In this document: piece by piece, positions 1-8,155 of the stretch
How positions within the stretch are numbered: position 1 is the stretch's first letter
Layout: each line of letters begins with the position of its first letter
Source: a bacterium UBP2_UBA2255
GTDB taxonomy: Bacteria > Edwardsbacteria > AC1 > EtOH8
Length of the DNA: 23,056 nucleotides
NCBI GenBank assembly: GCA_002347565.1
Contig: DDXR01000076.1
Location: forward strand, 6,428-29,483
Direction: 5' to 3'
The notes under the pieces: generated by a model
Database searches by the model: none
What the model was told of the DNA's origin: nothing
What the model saw: the letters and a program-made list of their open reading frames with translations, nothing else
Translations under genes and position numbers: made by a program

Positions 1-359
1 GCGAACCCCGAGCGCAGCAATCTTCGATTGTTTTTCACCTGTTTGTTGACCGTAGTCATGTTGCGCTCGGCCTTCTTGACGCGGAGCGGCACGGCCTTCA
101 GTGCTGCGATGATCCTGTGCTCGACCCTGGCCACGGTCTTGTCGTCGGCCGCGGCGGCCTTTTCCAGCTGGTCGCTGATCCACTTGCCGTAGCCCTCGGG
201 CATGGCCTTGATGAACGCCTCGCGCTGCTGCGGCTGGTAGCGCTTGAGCGTTCCGACCAGGTCATTGACTGCGTCCTCGCCCGAGTCGAACATGGTGTCG
301 ATGAAGTAGCGCTTCTCCAGCTTGGAGAACGTGGCGATCCGCTTGATCAGTACCTGCAT
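1..359 (-). CDS. Unrecognised protein, 3' end cut by window edge
   Basis: An open frame on the minus strand starts with ATG at 359 and stays open to the left edge, giving about 119 residues. I do not recognise the family. The visible part is highly charged and mostly predicted helical: it begins MQVLIKRIATFSKLEKRYF, contains a Gln/Arg-rich stretch, a run of four Ala, and ends in a basic segment (KKAERN, KNNRRLLR). There is no signal peptide or membrane segment. An AGGGA ribosome binding site lies 6 bases before the ATG. It is the last visible gene of the minus-strand run headed by the lipoprotein gene, separated from metG by a palindromic repeat. The G at codon third positions matches its neighbours, so it looks native and real; its function is unknown. 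Confidence 0.6.
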   Translation of the reverse strand, partial: MQVLIKRIATFSKLEKRYFIDTMFDSGEDAVNDLVGTLKRYQPQQREAFIKAMPEGYGKWISDQLEKAAAADDKTVARVEHRIIAALKAVPLRVKKAERNMTTVNKQVKNNRRLLRSGF

Positions 360-381
360 GATTTTCCCTTTTGACAATGAT

Positions 382-461
382 GTCATTCCCGTCCCGCATC
401 ACCGTGCGGGACAAACTCCAGCGGGAATCCAGGCTTGGATACCTGCTTTTGCAGGCATGAC
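382..461. repeat. REP-like palindromic intergenic repeat
   Basis: This 80-bp block begins GTCATTCCCG and ends GCAGGCATGAC, with internal inverted pieces (GTCCCGCA/TGCGGGAC and CCTGC/GCAGG). Read on the minus strand it would encode a string like MPAKAGIQAWIPA, the signature of a dispersed palindromic repeat seen in many bacterial genomes. It fills most of the gap between metG and the gene to its left. It could form a strong hairpin in the transcript and act as a processing or termination site; that role is inferred. Confidence 0.7.
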
Positions 462-478
462 AATTAACGCGAGCGGCC

Positions 479-2449
479 TTATTTGATCGGGCTGCCGGTC
501 GCCATCTTGCGCTGCGGCGTCAATATCACCACCCCCCCGTCGTCCTGCGCGGCCAGCAGCATGCCGTTGGACTCGAGGCCCCGGATCGTGGCGGGCTTCA
601 AGTTCGCCACTATCACGACCTGCTGCCCTACCAATGATTCCGGCGTATACCACTGCGCGATGCCGGCCAGCACCTGCCGGGTCTCCCCGCCGATCCTCAC
701 CTGCAGCCGCAGCAGCTTGTCGGCGTTGGGCGCCTTCTCGGCGGCAATGATCTCGGCCGTGCGCAGCTTGACCTTCTTGAAGTAGTCGATGTCGATCAGC
801 TCTTCGCTCGACTGTTGGGCATTGGTTGTCGGCGGTTGGCCGGTCTCTGCTGGTTTCGTTTCGTCGTCCATCTTCGTCTTCTTCATTCTGTCTTCGGTGT
901 TCTGCGTTCCCGTAGTCCGTTCGATCCTGGGGAACAGCGGCTCCGCGGCCGCGACCGTGGTCCCCGGCTTGAGCGCTCCCCATTGCGTCGCCGCGTCCCA
1001 GGTGACGTCGTGTTCCGACAGTTCCATCCGCGCCAGCAGCTCGCCGCACTTGGCGGGCATCACCGGCGACAGCAGTACCGTGGCGATCCGCAGCGCCTCG
1101 GCCGCGCAGTACAGCACGGTGTCGATCCGCGCCTGGTTGCCATCCTTGTTGAGCTTCCAGGGGGCGTTGGCCTCGACATACCGGTTGATGGCCCGCACCA
1201 GGACGATGATTTCGTCGAGGGCGCGGGTGGTCTCCAGGCCGTCCACCAATGTCCGGATGCTGCCGCCCAGCGCCTGGGCCCGGTCCCGCAGCTCGATGTC
1301 CTGCGGCCCCAGCTCGCCGCAGGCGGGAACCGTGCCGCCGCAGAACGTGCCGATCATCTTGAACAGCCGGCTCGCCAGGTTGCCGTAATCGTTGGCCAGG
1401 TCGGAGTTGATGCGATTGACCAGGCTGCCCTCGGAAAAATTGGCGTCGGCCCCGAGCGTCATATCGCGCATCAGGAAATACCGGAACGGCTCGGTCCCGT
1501 ATTTTTCCACCAGGTCGAGGGGTTTGACCGCGTTGCCCAGCGACTTGCCCATCTTGGTGTCGTCCATCAGCCACCAGCCGTGCGCCAGGATGGTTCGCGG
1601 CGTCCTGACGCCCATGGCGTGCAGCATCGTCGGCCAGTATACCGCATGGGTGGTCAGGATGTCCTTGCCGATCAGATGCAGCGCGAAAGGCCAGTATCTT
1701 CCGTACTTCGCCTGGTCTCCGCCAAGATACCCCAGGGCCGACACGTAGTTGAGCAGCGCGTCGAACCAGACGTAGGTGACGTACTCGCGGTCGAACGGCA
1801 GCTCGATGCCCCAGGCCAGGCGCTTCTTGGGACGCGAGATGCAGAGGTCGCCCAGCGGTTTCTTCAGGAACCCCAGCACCTCGTTCTTCCTGGTATCGGG
1901 CTTGATGGTCATCCGGCCGGACTGGATCTCGTCGATCAGCCATTGCTGGTGCTGGGACATCCGGAAGAAGTAGTTCTTCTCGGTGAGGCGCGACACTTTG
2001 CGCCCGCAGTCCGGGCAGCAGCCGTCGACCAGGTCCTTCTCGGTCCAGTACCGCTCGTCCGGAACGCAGTACCAGCCGTCGTACTCGGCGGCGTAGATCT
2101 GGCCGGCGGCATGCAGAGCGGCCAGCACCTGCCCGACGACCGCGGTGTGGCGCGGCTCGGTGGTGCGGATGAAATCGTCGTAGCCGATGCCCAGGCTCGA
2201 CCACAGCGAGACGAAGCGCTGCGACATCTCGTCGCACTGGGCCTGGGGCGTGACGCCGCGCTTGACGGCCGCATCCTGGACCTTCTGGCCGTGCTCGTCC
2301 AGGCCGGTCAGGAAGAAGCTGTCGTCGCCGAACAGCCGGTGGTACCGCGCCAGCACGTCGGCCAGGATCGTGGTGTAGGCGTGCCCGATGTGCGGCTCGT
2401 CGTTGACGTAGTAGATCGGCGTTGTGACGTAGAACGGTGCTCGTGCCAT
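479..2449 (-). CDS. metG: Methionyl-tRNA synthetase with C-terminal tRNA-binding domain
   Basis: This cytoplasmic enzyme charges tRNA-Met with methionine. The 656-residue product starts MARAPFYVTTPIYYVNDEPH. The class I HIGH signature is at residues 20-23 and the KMSKS loop appears as KMGKS near 298-302. The zinc-knuckle insert has C128, D131, C145 and C148, with Asp where one of the usual Cys ligands sits in CxxC-type enzymes. An anticodon-binding helical domain follows. A polar, low-complexity linker at roughly 520-550 (rich in K, T, E, Q) leads to an EMAPII/Trbp111-type OB-fold domain (about 553-656), which improves tRNA binding. ATG at 2449 is chosen because it aligns with the family N-terminus and has GGGA upstream; the frame is open further upstream without homology. 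It lies 83 bp after yaaT in the same run. Confidence 0.96.
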   Translation of the reverse strand: MARAPFYVTTPIYYVNDEPHIGHAYTTILADVLARYHRLFGDDSFFLTGLDEHGQKVQDAAVKRGVTPQAQCDEMSQRFVSLWSSLGIGYDDFIRTTEPRHTAVVGQVLAALHAAGQIYAAEYDGWYCVPDERYWTEKDLVDGCCPDCGRKVSRLTEKNYFFRMSQHQQWLIDEIQSGRMTIKPDTRKNEVLGFLKKPLGDLCISRPKKRLAWGIELPFDREYVTYVWFDALLNYVSALGYLGGDQAKYGRYWPFALHLIGKDILTTHAVYWPTMLHAMGVRTPRTILAHGWWLMDDTKMGKSLGNAVKPLDLVEKYGTEPFRYFLMRDMTLGADANFSEGSLVNRINSDLANDYGNLASRLFKMIGTFCGGTVPACGELGPQDIELRDRAQALGGSIRTLVDGLETTRALDEIIVLVRAINRYVEANAPWKLNKDGNQARIDTVLYCAAEALRIATVLLSPVMPAKCGELLARMELSEHDVTWDAATQWGALKPGTTVAAAEPLFPRIERTTGTQNTEDRMKKTKMDDETKPAETGQPPTTNAQQSSEELIDIDYFKKVKLRTAEIIAAEKAPNADKLLRLQVRIGGETRQVLAGIAQWYTPESLVGQQVVIVANLKPATIRGLESNGMLLAAQDDGGVVILTPQRKMATGSPIK

Positions 2450-2532
2450 GGGATTCCCGTCATGGTGGTGTCGGCGGAAGTGCTGCGGGCCCGCAGTGCG
2501 CAGCAGGCTGTGATGCCGGGGAATGGGGCCGG

Positions 2533-3354
2533 CTATTGGCCCGCCGGCGCGGCCGGCGGCGCCTGGGGCGCGCCCAGCTCCGTCGCCGGAAAGTCGGCCT
2601 GGCCCTCCTCGAACCGCACCAGCACCCGCTGCTTCACCAGATCGACCTTGGCCACCGTGCCGTCCCCCCGCGGGGTCGACACCCGGCTGCCGACCCGCGG
2701 CAGCTGCAGCCTGGCCTGGCCGTAGGCGCGATCCTCGTAGTTGAGGCAGCACATCAGGCGGCTGCACAGCCCCAGCATCTTGTTGGAGGTCATCGACAGG
2801 TTCTGCTCCTTGGCCATCTTCAATGTCACCGGCTCGAAGGTCTTGATCCAACGGACGCAGCACAGCTCCCGCCCGCACATGCCGAAGCCGCCGTGGCGGC
2901 GGGCCTCGTCCCGCACCCCGATCTGGTGCATCTCGATCCGGCCCCGGAACATCGAGGCCAGGTCGCGCACCAGCCCCCGGAAATCGACCCGCTTTTCGGC
3001 GGTGAAGAAAAAGGTCAGCTTGGATCCGTCGAACTTGGACTCGACGTCGACCAGCTTCATCACCAGCCCGTGCTTGGCCACCAGCTCGGTGCAGGCGTGG
3101 TAGGCCTCGGCCTCGCGCCGCCGGTTGGCCTGGAAGCGGGCTGCGTCCTCGTCCGTGGCCTTGCGCACCACCTGGCCGTGCAGCGCCTTGCGTTCCGGCG
3201 GCTGGGCGTGCAGCCGGGTCACCGCGCCGATCTCCAGCGCGCCGCCGGCATTGACCACCACCAGGTCGCGCGCCGCCAGCGCCAGTCCGCTCTCGTTGGT
3301 GAAGTGGCGGGTGCGCGCCTCCTTGAACAGCACCTCAACCGATGTCGGTATCAT
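2533..3354 (-). CDS. yaaT: PSP1 domain protein, YaaT/RicT family
   Basis: The 273-residue product belongs to the PSP1 family, whose Bacillus member RicT (YaaT) works with RicA and RicF in RNA maturation and phosphorelay control. The central region has the invariant paired cysteine motifs CGRELCC (160-166) and CSRLMCC (197-203), the type that binds an iron-sulfur cluster in RicT. A conserved MTSNKMLGLC segment is also seen. The tail is low-complexity Ala/Pro. ATG at 3354 has GAGGGGGA just upstream and overlaps the 3' end of holB by 20 bp, suggesting translational coupling. The order holB, yaaT, metG is a conserved cluster in many phyla. RicA and RicF partners are not visible in the window. Confidence 0.92.
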   Translation of the reverse strand: MIPTSVEVLFKEARTRHFTNESGLALAARDLVVVNAGGALEIGAVTRLHAQPPERKALHGQVVRKATDEDAARFQANRRREAEAYHACTELVAKHGLVMKLVDVESKFDGSKLTFFFTAEKRVDFRGLVRDLASMFRGRIEMHQIGVRDEARRHGGFGMCGRELCCVRWIKTFEPVTLKMAKEQNLSMTSNKMLGLCSRLMCCLNYEDRAYGQARLQLPRVGSRVSTPRGDGTVAKVDLVKQRVLVRFEEGQADFPATELGAPQAPPAAPAGQ

Positions 3355-4447
3355 GCTCCCCCTCTTGCCCCGCGGCGCAGGCGTAGGCCAGGCACAGCCG
3401 CGGATTGACGTTGTGTCCCAGGGCGTCCCGCGCCCGCTCGATGTTGCCGGCGATCCGCCCCAAATCCTCCGGCGACAGCAGGCGGGCCAGCGAGTCGGTC
3501 TCCTCCCCCTTGTCCTGCACCGCGGCCCGGCCCCGCAGCCGGCGGTGCAGAATGTCCGACACGGCGGCGGCGGCGAACCCCAGCACCCGCTCCGGCCGGC
3601 CCTTCTCCCTGGCCGCCGCCTCGATGGCCGCCAGCATCCGGCCGTGGTCACCGCGGACTGCCGCCCCCAGCATCTCCCAGGCGGCGTCGCGGTCGGCCAG
3701 CAGATCCTGGTCCATCATCTCCAGCGCCCGCCCCAGGCTGCCGCCCGAAACGGCGGCCAGCAGCGCCGCCTCGGGCGGCGCCGCCCCGTGGCGTTCGGCC
3801 AGCGCCCGTTCGACCTGCTCCCGGGCCAGCAGGCTGAAACGGACCTTCTGGCAGCGGGAGACGATGGTCGGCAGGAGTCGGTGCGGCCGGGCCGTCACCA
3901 GGATGAAGTGCGTTGTCGGCGACGGCTCCTCCAGCGTCTTGAGGAAGGCGTTGGCCGCCTCGATCGTCATGGCGTCGGCGCCGGCGATCAGCGCCACCTT
4001 GCGCCTCCCCTGGTAGGGCCGCAGCGCGGTCCTGGCCTGCAGCTCGCGGATGTCGTCGATGGTGATGGCGGCAGGCTTGTCGAACCGCGGCTGGAGGAAG
4101 GGCCGCCCGGCCTTGTCCTTCAGGAATTCGCCGATCTCCTCGGCCGTCTTCCGCTTGTCGCTCTCGGACGACGGATGCGGCGCGGGGAAGAGGTAGATGA
4201 AATCCGGATGCCGGTAGGCCGCGGTCTGCACGCAGCTGTCGCAGGCGCCGCAGGGCTTGGGGGCCTCGCCGAACAGCCCGCCCTCGCCGCCCTGGCAGTT
4301 GAGGGCGCGGGCCAGCTCGACCGCGGCCAGCTCCTTGCCCACGCCGTCCGGCCCGTAGAACAGCAGGCTCTGCGCCAGCCGGTTCTCGGCCAGAGCGCCG
4401 CTCAGCAGTTTTTTCGCGACCTCCTGGCCGATCAGGTTATCGAACAA
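3335..4447 (-). CDS. holB: DNA polymerase III delta' subunit
   Basis: This AAA+ clamp-loader subunit helps load the sliding clamp at replication forks. The 370-residue product has a P-loop GPDGVGKE at 32-39, a zinc-module set C51, C66, C69 and C72 (CGACDSC), a region TLEEPSPTTHFIL typical of the family, and the SRC motif at 197-199. The start codon is TTG at 4447, giving MFDNLIGQ, the usual N-terminus; no ATG is available nearby. It overlaps the upstream membrane-protein gene by 11 bp and the downstream yaaT by 20 bp, consistent with one coupled transcript. The Ala-rich C-terminal third is collar-like and less conserved. Confidence 0.94.
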   Translation of the reverse strand: MFDNLIGQEVAKKLLSGALAENRLAQSLLFYGPDGVGKELAAVELARALNCQGGEGGLFGEAPKPCGACDSCVQTAAYRHPDFIYLFPAPHPSSESDKRKTAEEIGEFLKDKAGRPFLQPRFDKPAAITIDDIRELQARTALRPYQGRRKVALIAGADAMTIEAANAFLKTLEEPSPTTHFILVTARPHRLLPTIVSRCQKVRFSLLAREQVERALAERHGAAPPEAALLAAVSGGSLGRALEMMDQDLLADRDAAWEMLGAAVRGDHGRMLAAIEAAAREKGRPERVLGFAAAAVSDILHRRLRGRAAVQDKGEETDSLARLLSPEDLGRIAGNIERARDALGHNVNPRLCLAYACAAGQEGEHDTDIG

Positions 4448-5003
4448 ACGCAGGCACCTTTCCGCTTAAGCGCCATGACGGGCTGGAAATTTCCCATCCG
4501 AGATGCGAATGGTAACAATCTACTCGACCTCCCGGTGCATAGAAGAACAAATCATAATAATAGCCCACCGGTACATAATAGTATTTATGTGTCTTTAAAA
4601 TACCAATTTCGGTAGTTCTATAATTTGGCGCTATTGCGGCTATCTCATCGAGGGACTGTGGGAATGAACTATTGAGCTGGGCATATCGATCGAGCGCCTC
4701 GATTATCCTTCCGGCTTTTTTCTCGCTTGCCGCTTGTTGATAGACCCTCAACAACGTGCCGCCAAATATAACAATGAGTGCTGTCAGGACAAGACCCAGA
4801 CCATGGCAAATCATCCGTTTGTTCTTTCTTGCCGCACCCACGATTGAAACAACAATACCAGTTGGTAGTTGTAAAAAAGAAAGGAGCAGAACCACAATTA
4901 TAGAGATCTCCAACAGAGGCGGACCCACCTCAGTACTGACGAGTGCAAGCACAATCGCTGCGACAAAATATACTGTAAGACGGCGGGAACAGTACGCGAC
5001 CAT
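4437..5003 (-). CDS. AT-richer small membrane protein, unknown
   Basis: The 188-residue product has three hydrophobic segments in the first 85 residues (near 11-27, 31-55 and 68-86) and then a soluble C-terminal part with RIIEALDRYAQLNSSFPQSL. That segment resembles the helix-then-SFPQSL boundary of small pseudopilin-like or solute-domain proteins, but I cannot assign a family. The C-terminus is rich in Tyr (HKYYYVPVGYYYDLFFY). GGAG overlapping the stop of the lipoprotein gene provides the ribosome site, and the 3' end overlaps holB by 11 bp. Its base composition is visibly AT-richer than both neighbours, suggesting it was acquired and slotted into the operon. Confidence 0.75.
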   Translation of the reverse strand: MVAYCSRRLTVYFVAAIVLALVSTEVGPPLLEISIIVVLLLSFLQLPTGIVVSIVGAARKNKRMICHGLGLVLTALIVIFGGTLLRVYQQAASEKKAGRIIEALDRYAQLNSSFPQSLDEIAAIAPNYRTTEIGILKTHKYYYVPVGYYYDLFFYAPGGRVDCYHSHLGWEISSPSWRLSGKVPAFVR

Positions 5004-5009
5004 TGCCAG

Positions 5010-6770
5010 TTACTCCAACTCCACCACCTGCTTGTTCCTGATGGTCATGTACTTGGCCTTGGGCCGGGCGCCGGTCTTGCCCATGGCGATCTGGCCGGAC
5101 ACGCCCGCGGTGCTGACCTGCACCTTCTGCAGGGCCGCGCGCAGCTCCTCGCGGTCGGACGGGGCGCGGGCCAGCGCCTGCAGCATGATCTTGGCGCCGT
5201 CGTAGGCCTGGGCCGCCAGCTTGGAGGGCGCCTTGCCGAACTTCTTCTTGAACTTGTCCTCGAAGGCGGCCGCGGCCTGGGCCTGGCCGGTGCTGGGCGC
5301 GGCCGCCGCGAAGATCGCGCCCTCGACGTAGACGTCCCCCTGCAGCACGATCTTGGGGTCGCCCCATGAGTCGGTGCCCAGCAGCTGGACCTTCAACAGA
5401 TTATATACCAGCTGGGGCGCGATCATCACGATGTCCGATGGCGGAGCCGGGATGAACAGGGCCTGGATCCTGGCCTGCTTCAGCTTCTCGATGATGTCCT
5501 TGAAGTCGGTGGTGCCGGGCTCGTAGCTCACGGTCAGCGCCACCGGCGCCCCCTGCTTGGCCGCCTCCTGGCTGAAGGCCGCGGCCACGTTCTCCCAGGC
5601 CGTCTCCTTGGGATGGAGCACGGCCAGCGCCTTGAAGTTGAGCTTGGTGATGGCGTAGTCGGCCGCGGCCGCGCCCTGCCACGAGATGCTCTGGGTCAGC
5701 TGGAACACGTTGGGCCCGATGGTGGCGATGCGCTCCTCGGAGGCGGTGGGCGAGACGATCGGGATCCCCAGGGCGTTGGCCACGCCGGCCGCGGCCACGG
5801 TCGGCCCGGACAGCACCTCGCCGATGATGCCCAGCGCCTGGGCCGAGTCGGCCAGCCAGCCCACCAGCCGGATGGCGTCGATCGGGTCGCCCTTGGTGTC
5901 CTTGGGCACCAGCTTGAACTTGCTGACCGCGCCCTGGTTGTACTCGTCGAAGGCCATCTCCGTGCCCTGCTTGACCGCCACCCCGTACTCGGCGTACTTG
6001 CCGGACAGCGGCGCGATCACCCCGATGACGCGGCTGCCGGCCTCCCCGGCCGTCTGCTTGCCCTGGCGGAACTGGACCAGCAGGTCGTCGGCCTGGACGG
6101 CCTCCGGGCTGTCGGGATAAGCCTTGACGATCTCGGTCAGTAGTTTTTTGGCCTCGTCGGCGTTCTTGGCCGCGATCTCCAGCCCCGCCAGCTTGAGCCC
6201 CATGGCCGGCGCCATATCGGACTGCGGGTACTTCTTGTACAGGATGCGCAGTTCGCCCGGGGTCAGGCGCTCGCCCACGATCACGACCAGGGGCTGACGG
6301 ATGTCGTCCTTGTCCTCGACGGCCACGGCTGTCCTGAGGGCCTCAAGGTACTGCTGGCCCGCCTTGAGGTAATCCGATTTTGCCAGGAAGCAGTCGCCCA
6401 GCAGTTTCCGGATCTTCGTGATCGCGGCCGACTGCGGGTGCTTGTCAGCCAGCAGGCTGGCGTCCTGGATGGCCCGGTCGGTCTCCTTCTGGTCGAACCG
6501 GATCTTGGCCAGCAGGTAGCCGGCATCGGGCACCAGCGCCGACTGCTGGTACTTGACCAGCAGGTCCTCGGCCTGGTACTGGGCCTCCATGTATTTCTTC
6601 TGGGCGTACAGCTCATTGGCGTGGTTCAGCAGGGCCTGGGCCTCCTTTTCCTGGAAGGCCGCGGCCGCGCCCGTGGCGTTGTGTTCCGGCCTGGTGCCGA
6701 CCGCCGGTTCCAAAGTGGCGCAGCCCAACGCCAGGAACGGCAATGCCAGCAGGCAAAAATATCGCTTCAT
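5010..6770 (-). CDS. TPR-like lipoprotein with periplasmic-binding (LpoA-like) domain
   Basis: The 586-residue product starts MKRYFCLLALPFLALGC, a lipoprotein signal with the acylated Cys at 17. Residues about 40-240 are helical repeats with TPR/outer-membrane-assembly character (NHANELYAQKKYMEAQY, KYPQSDMAPAMGLKLAGLE, AYPDSPEA). From about 247 a type I periplasmic-binding fold begins (RVIGVIAPLSGKYAEYG) and continues to about 580, as in branched-chain amino-acid receptors. The combination matches penicillin-binding-protein activator (LpoA) type proteins, which stimulate peptidoglycan synthases; a substrate-binding receptor is the alternative. No transporter genes accompany it. ATG at 6770 has GAGG upstream and follows a consensus promoter. 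It heads the run leading to holB, yaaT and metG. Confidence 0.85.
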   Translation of the reverse strand: MKRYFCLLALPFLALGCATLEPAVGTRPEHNATGAAAAFQEKEAQALLNHANELYAQKKYMEAQYQAEDLLVKYQQSALVPDAGYLLAKIRFDQKETDRAIQDASLLADKHPQSAAITKIRKLLGDCFLAKSDYLKAGQQYLEALRTAVAVEDKDDIRQPLVVIVGERLTPGELRILYKKYPQSDMAPAMGLKLAGLEIAAKNADEAKKLLTEIVKAYPDSPEAVQADDLLVQFRQGKQTAGEAGSRVIGVIAPLSGKYAEYGVAVKQGTEMAFDEYNQGAVSKFKLVPKDTKGDPIDAIRLVGWLADSAQALGIIGEVLSGPTVAAAGVANALGIPIVSPTASEERIATIGPNVFQLTQSISWQGAAAADYAITKLNFKALAVLHPKETAWENVAAAFSQEAAKQGAPVALTVSYEPGTTDFKDIIEKLKQARIQALFIPAPPSDIVMIAPQLVYNLLKVQLLGTDSWGDPKIVLQGDVYVEGAIFAAAAPSTGQAQAAAAFEDKFKKKFGKAPSKLAAQAYDGAKIMLQALARAPSDREELRAALQKVQVSTAGVSGQIAMGKTGARPKAKYMTIRNKQVVELE

Positions 6771-6811
6771 TTGTGCCTCAATTAAAGGGGATTATATGTC
6801 GCAAACTAATA

Positions 6812-6840
6812 AGTATAGCAGGCAATTTTTATGGTGTCAA
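6812..6840 (-). promoter_or_regulatory. Consensus sigma-70 promoter for the lipoprotein-holB-metG run
   Basis: On the minus strand TTGACA (6840-6835) is separated by 17 bp from TATACT (6817-6812), 11 of 12 matches to consensus. Transcription would begin near 6805, about 35 bases before the lipoprotein ATG. A second TATAAT hexamer at 6796-6791 lacks a spaced -35 box and is probably incidental. Confidence 0.8.
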
Positions 6841-6935
6841 CGATTTTCTTAACCTGTTTTCGGTTAAAGAATTATCCATGGGAAATCCTCTCCTTGGACA
6901 AATGGAAATTCGGGAAAAGAAAATCCCCCTTCATC

Positions 6936-6961
6936 GTTCTTTCTTGTGACCAAGAAAGAAC
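6936..6961. repeat. Perfect 10-bp hairpin inside the MITE-like block
   Basis: GTTCTTTCTT pairs exactly with AAGAAAGAAC around the six-base loop GTGACC. It lies near the left end of the block. There is no following T tract on either strand strong enough to call an intrinsic terminator. Confidence 0.8.
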
Positions 6962-7256
6962 CAAAGAAGTCTTTCCGCCCGGCGCTCGTCCGATGCCTTG
7001 ATGACCGCCGCTGTGATTTCATGAACATGCCCGGCACGGGGCCGACGACACATGAAATCCAAGACCAGCGGCTGGGCCGACGCACGAGCGCCGATGTCGT
7101 GACCCGAGTTGCCAGTTACGACCTGCCGCGATCAGCGGTGTTGTGCAGGCCCAGGCGGGCGCCAGGAATTGCCTGTGGGTTTGGCTGCCGTGCCTCGATG
7201 TTCAGGCAATTCAGCCCGCCGAATGTCACGGCATCGGGGCACCGCTGCGGGCGGCG

Positions 7257-7306
7257 ATTCTCTTGGCCGCGTTCTCTTCTAAAGAGAATGCGGGGGAAAA
7301 GAGAAT
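7257..7306. repeat. Nested hairpin near right end of the MITE-like block
   Basis: An outer ATTCTCTT pairs with AAGAGAAT, and an inner GCGTTCTCTT pairs with AAGAGAATGC (one G-T) around a short loop near 7279-7281. The CTCTT/AAGAG motif is thus used twice, a pattern typical of palindromic intergenic repeats. Confidence 0.7.
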
Positions 7307-7371
7307 TTGAGTTATTGGAGCTGGTATCTGCATAATTCCACTCCGAACAGAGAGGAGGTGAATTATCCATG

Positions 7372-8145
7372 TCATTGCCGCGTCCCCAGGCACCAGTGCA
7401 CCGGCATCACGGACCGGCGGCGCCCGGCCGCGATCGCCCCCATCTCCATGGCCTTCAGTTCGCGTAATGCATCCGATATTCCGATCGTCGTTTCGATCAT
7501 CGACCACTCGCTCCCAAACTCCTCCCGGTGCCGCTCGTTGTCCCAGGGGTATTCGCTCGATCCCGATTCCGTCCTGAACCCGGCCTGCTCGAACAGGCCG
7601 GGAAGTTTCGGGCCCACGCAGGGGTCCGCGCCCTTCGAGACCAGGCCGTTCCGGAACTCGTCGCCGAGGCCGGCGAGTTCGGCCGGCTCGTCCCTCCGCC
7701 CGCCGTAGTCCGGCTCGCACAGCGCGGCCAGGCGGCCGCCCGGGGCCAGCACCCGCTTGCATTCGCGCAGGACATCCCGCGGCGAGGCCGCCCACAGCCA
7801 GAAGTAGTGCGTGACGACCAGGTCGAACGCCCCGTCCGCGAACGGCAGCGCCGCGGCGCCGGCGACCCACCATCGGACCGGGAGTTTCGCGTGTTCCCGC
7901 CGGGCGAAGGCGACCAGCGACCGGTCGCGGTCGGCCGCGTGGACCTCCGACAGGGTCCGCTCCGCCAGCTCGGCCGTGATCACGCCGGTGCCGCAGCCCA
8001 GGTCCAGGATCCGCGGTCGTCGATTGATCTCCAGCTTGCGGTACAAGTGATGGCGCAGCTCCCGCGTCCACTCCGCCTGCCGCAAGAAGCGGGCATGCCA
8101 GAAAGCCGGGTCCGCGCTGAAATCGCTTGACTTAGGAATAGCCAT
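7372..8145 (-). CDS. Class I SAM-dependent methyltransferase
   Basis: The 257-residue product has the Rossmann-type SAM-binding motif ILDLGCGTG at about 46-54, an acidic residue after strand 2 (AADRD), and the motif ALPFADGAFDLVVTHYFW near 100-117, as in UbiE/type-11 methyltransferases. The substrate cannot be named from sequence. The start is set at ATG 8145 (MAIPKSSDFSADPAFW); an earlier in-frame ATG at 8196 would run through the divergent promoter region and add a non-homologous leader. A TATAAT hexamer at 8158-8153 ends 8 bases before this ATG, so the mRNA may be leaderless. The gene is divergent from the plus-strand operon and ends right beside the MITE-like block. Confidence 0.85.
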   Translation of the reverse strand: MAIPKSSDFSADPAFWHARFLRQAEWTRELRHHLYRKLEINRRPRILDLGCGTGVITAELAERTLSEVHAADRDRSLVAFARREHAKLPVRWWVAGAAALPFADGAFDLVVTHYFWLWAASPRDVLRECKRVLAPGGRLAALCEPDYGGRRDEPAELAGLGDEFRNGLVSKGADPCVGPKLPGLFEQAGFRTESGSSEYPWDNERHREEFGSEWSMIETTIGISDALRELKAMEMGAIAAGRRRSVMPVHWCLGTRQ

Positions 8146-8155
8146 ACTATATATT
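8127..8155 (+). promoter_or_regulatory. Sigma-70 promoter for the Cys-Ala tail/radical SAM operon
   Basis: TTGACT (8127-8132), a 17-bp spacer, and TATATT (8150-8155) give 10 of 12 consensus matches. The start point would be near 8162, followed by the AAGGAG ribosome site at 8168-8173 and ATG at 8184. The -35 box lies inside the first codons of the divergent methyltransferase. Confidence 0.75.

Larger units (their letters stand above)
6869..7371. mobile_element. MITE-like non-coding insertion bounded by 12-bp direct repeats
   Basis: The perfect 12-mer GAATTATCCATG occurs at 6869-6880 and again at 7360-7371, like a target-site duplication. Between them are 479 bp with no convincing gene. The heptamer TCCTCTC at 6886-6892 is inverted at 7350-7356, close to both ends. 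Inside are a perfect 10-bp hairpin (6936-6961) and a nested hairpin around 7257-7306. The minus frame across the block is open except for one TAA at 7116-7118, with no recognisable protein. A short non-autonomous element is the best explanation; a decayed gene or structured RNA is possible. The block fills most of the gap between two minus-strand genes. Confidence 0.55.

Noticed and set aside
2483..2496. 14-bp perfect palindrome CTGCGGGCCCGCAG between yaaT and metG
   Set aside because: Very GC-rich, single copy, without a T tract or spacing that would support an operator or terminator.
815..2725. Long plus-strand open frame opposite metG
   Set aside because: It follows the high GC third positions of metG, has no recognisable domains and a low-complexity composition, so it is an antisense shadow.
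7085..7370. A minus-strand protein gene within the MITE-like block
   Set aside because: The frame is broken by TAA at 7116-7118, lacks family motifs, and is made mostly of inverted repeats.
7353..7467. Very strong AGGAGGTG site followed by ATG at 7369 and a 32-codon frame
   Set aside because: It is antisense to the end of the methyltransferase gene, spans the edge of the MITE-like block and encodes a Pro/His/Arg-rich peptide without conservation signs; most likely chance.
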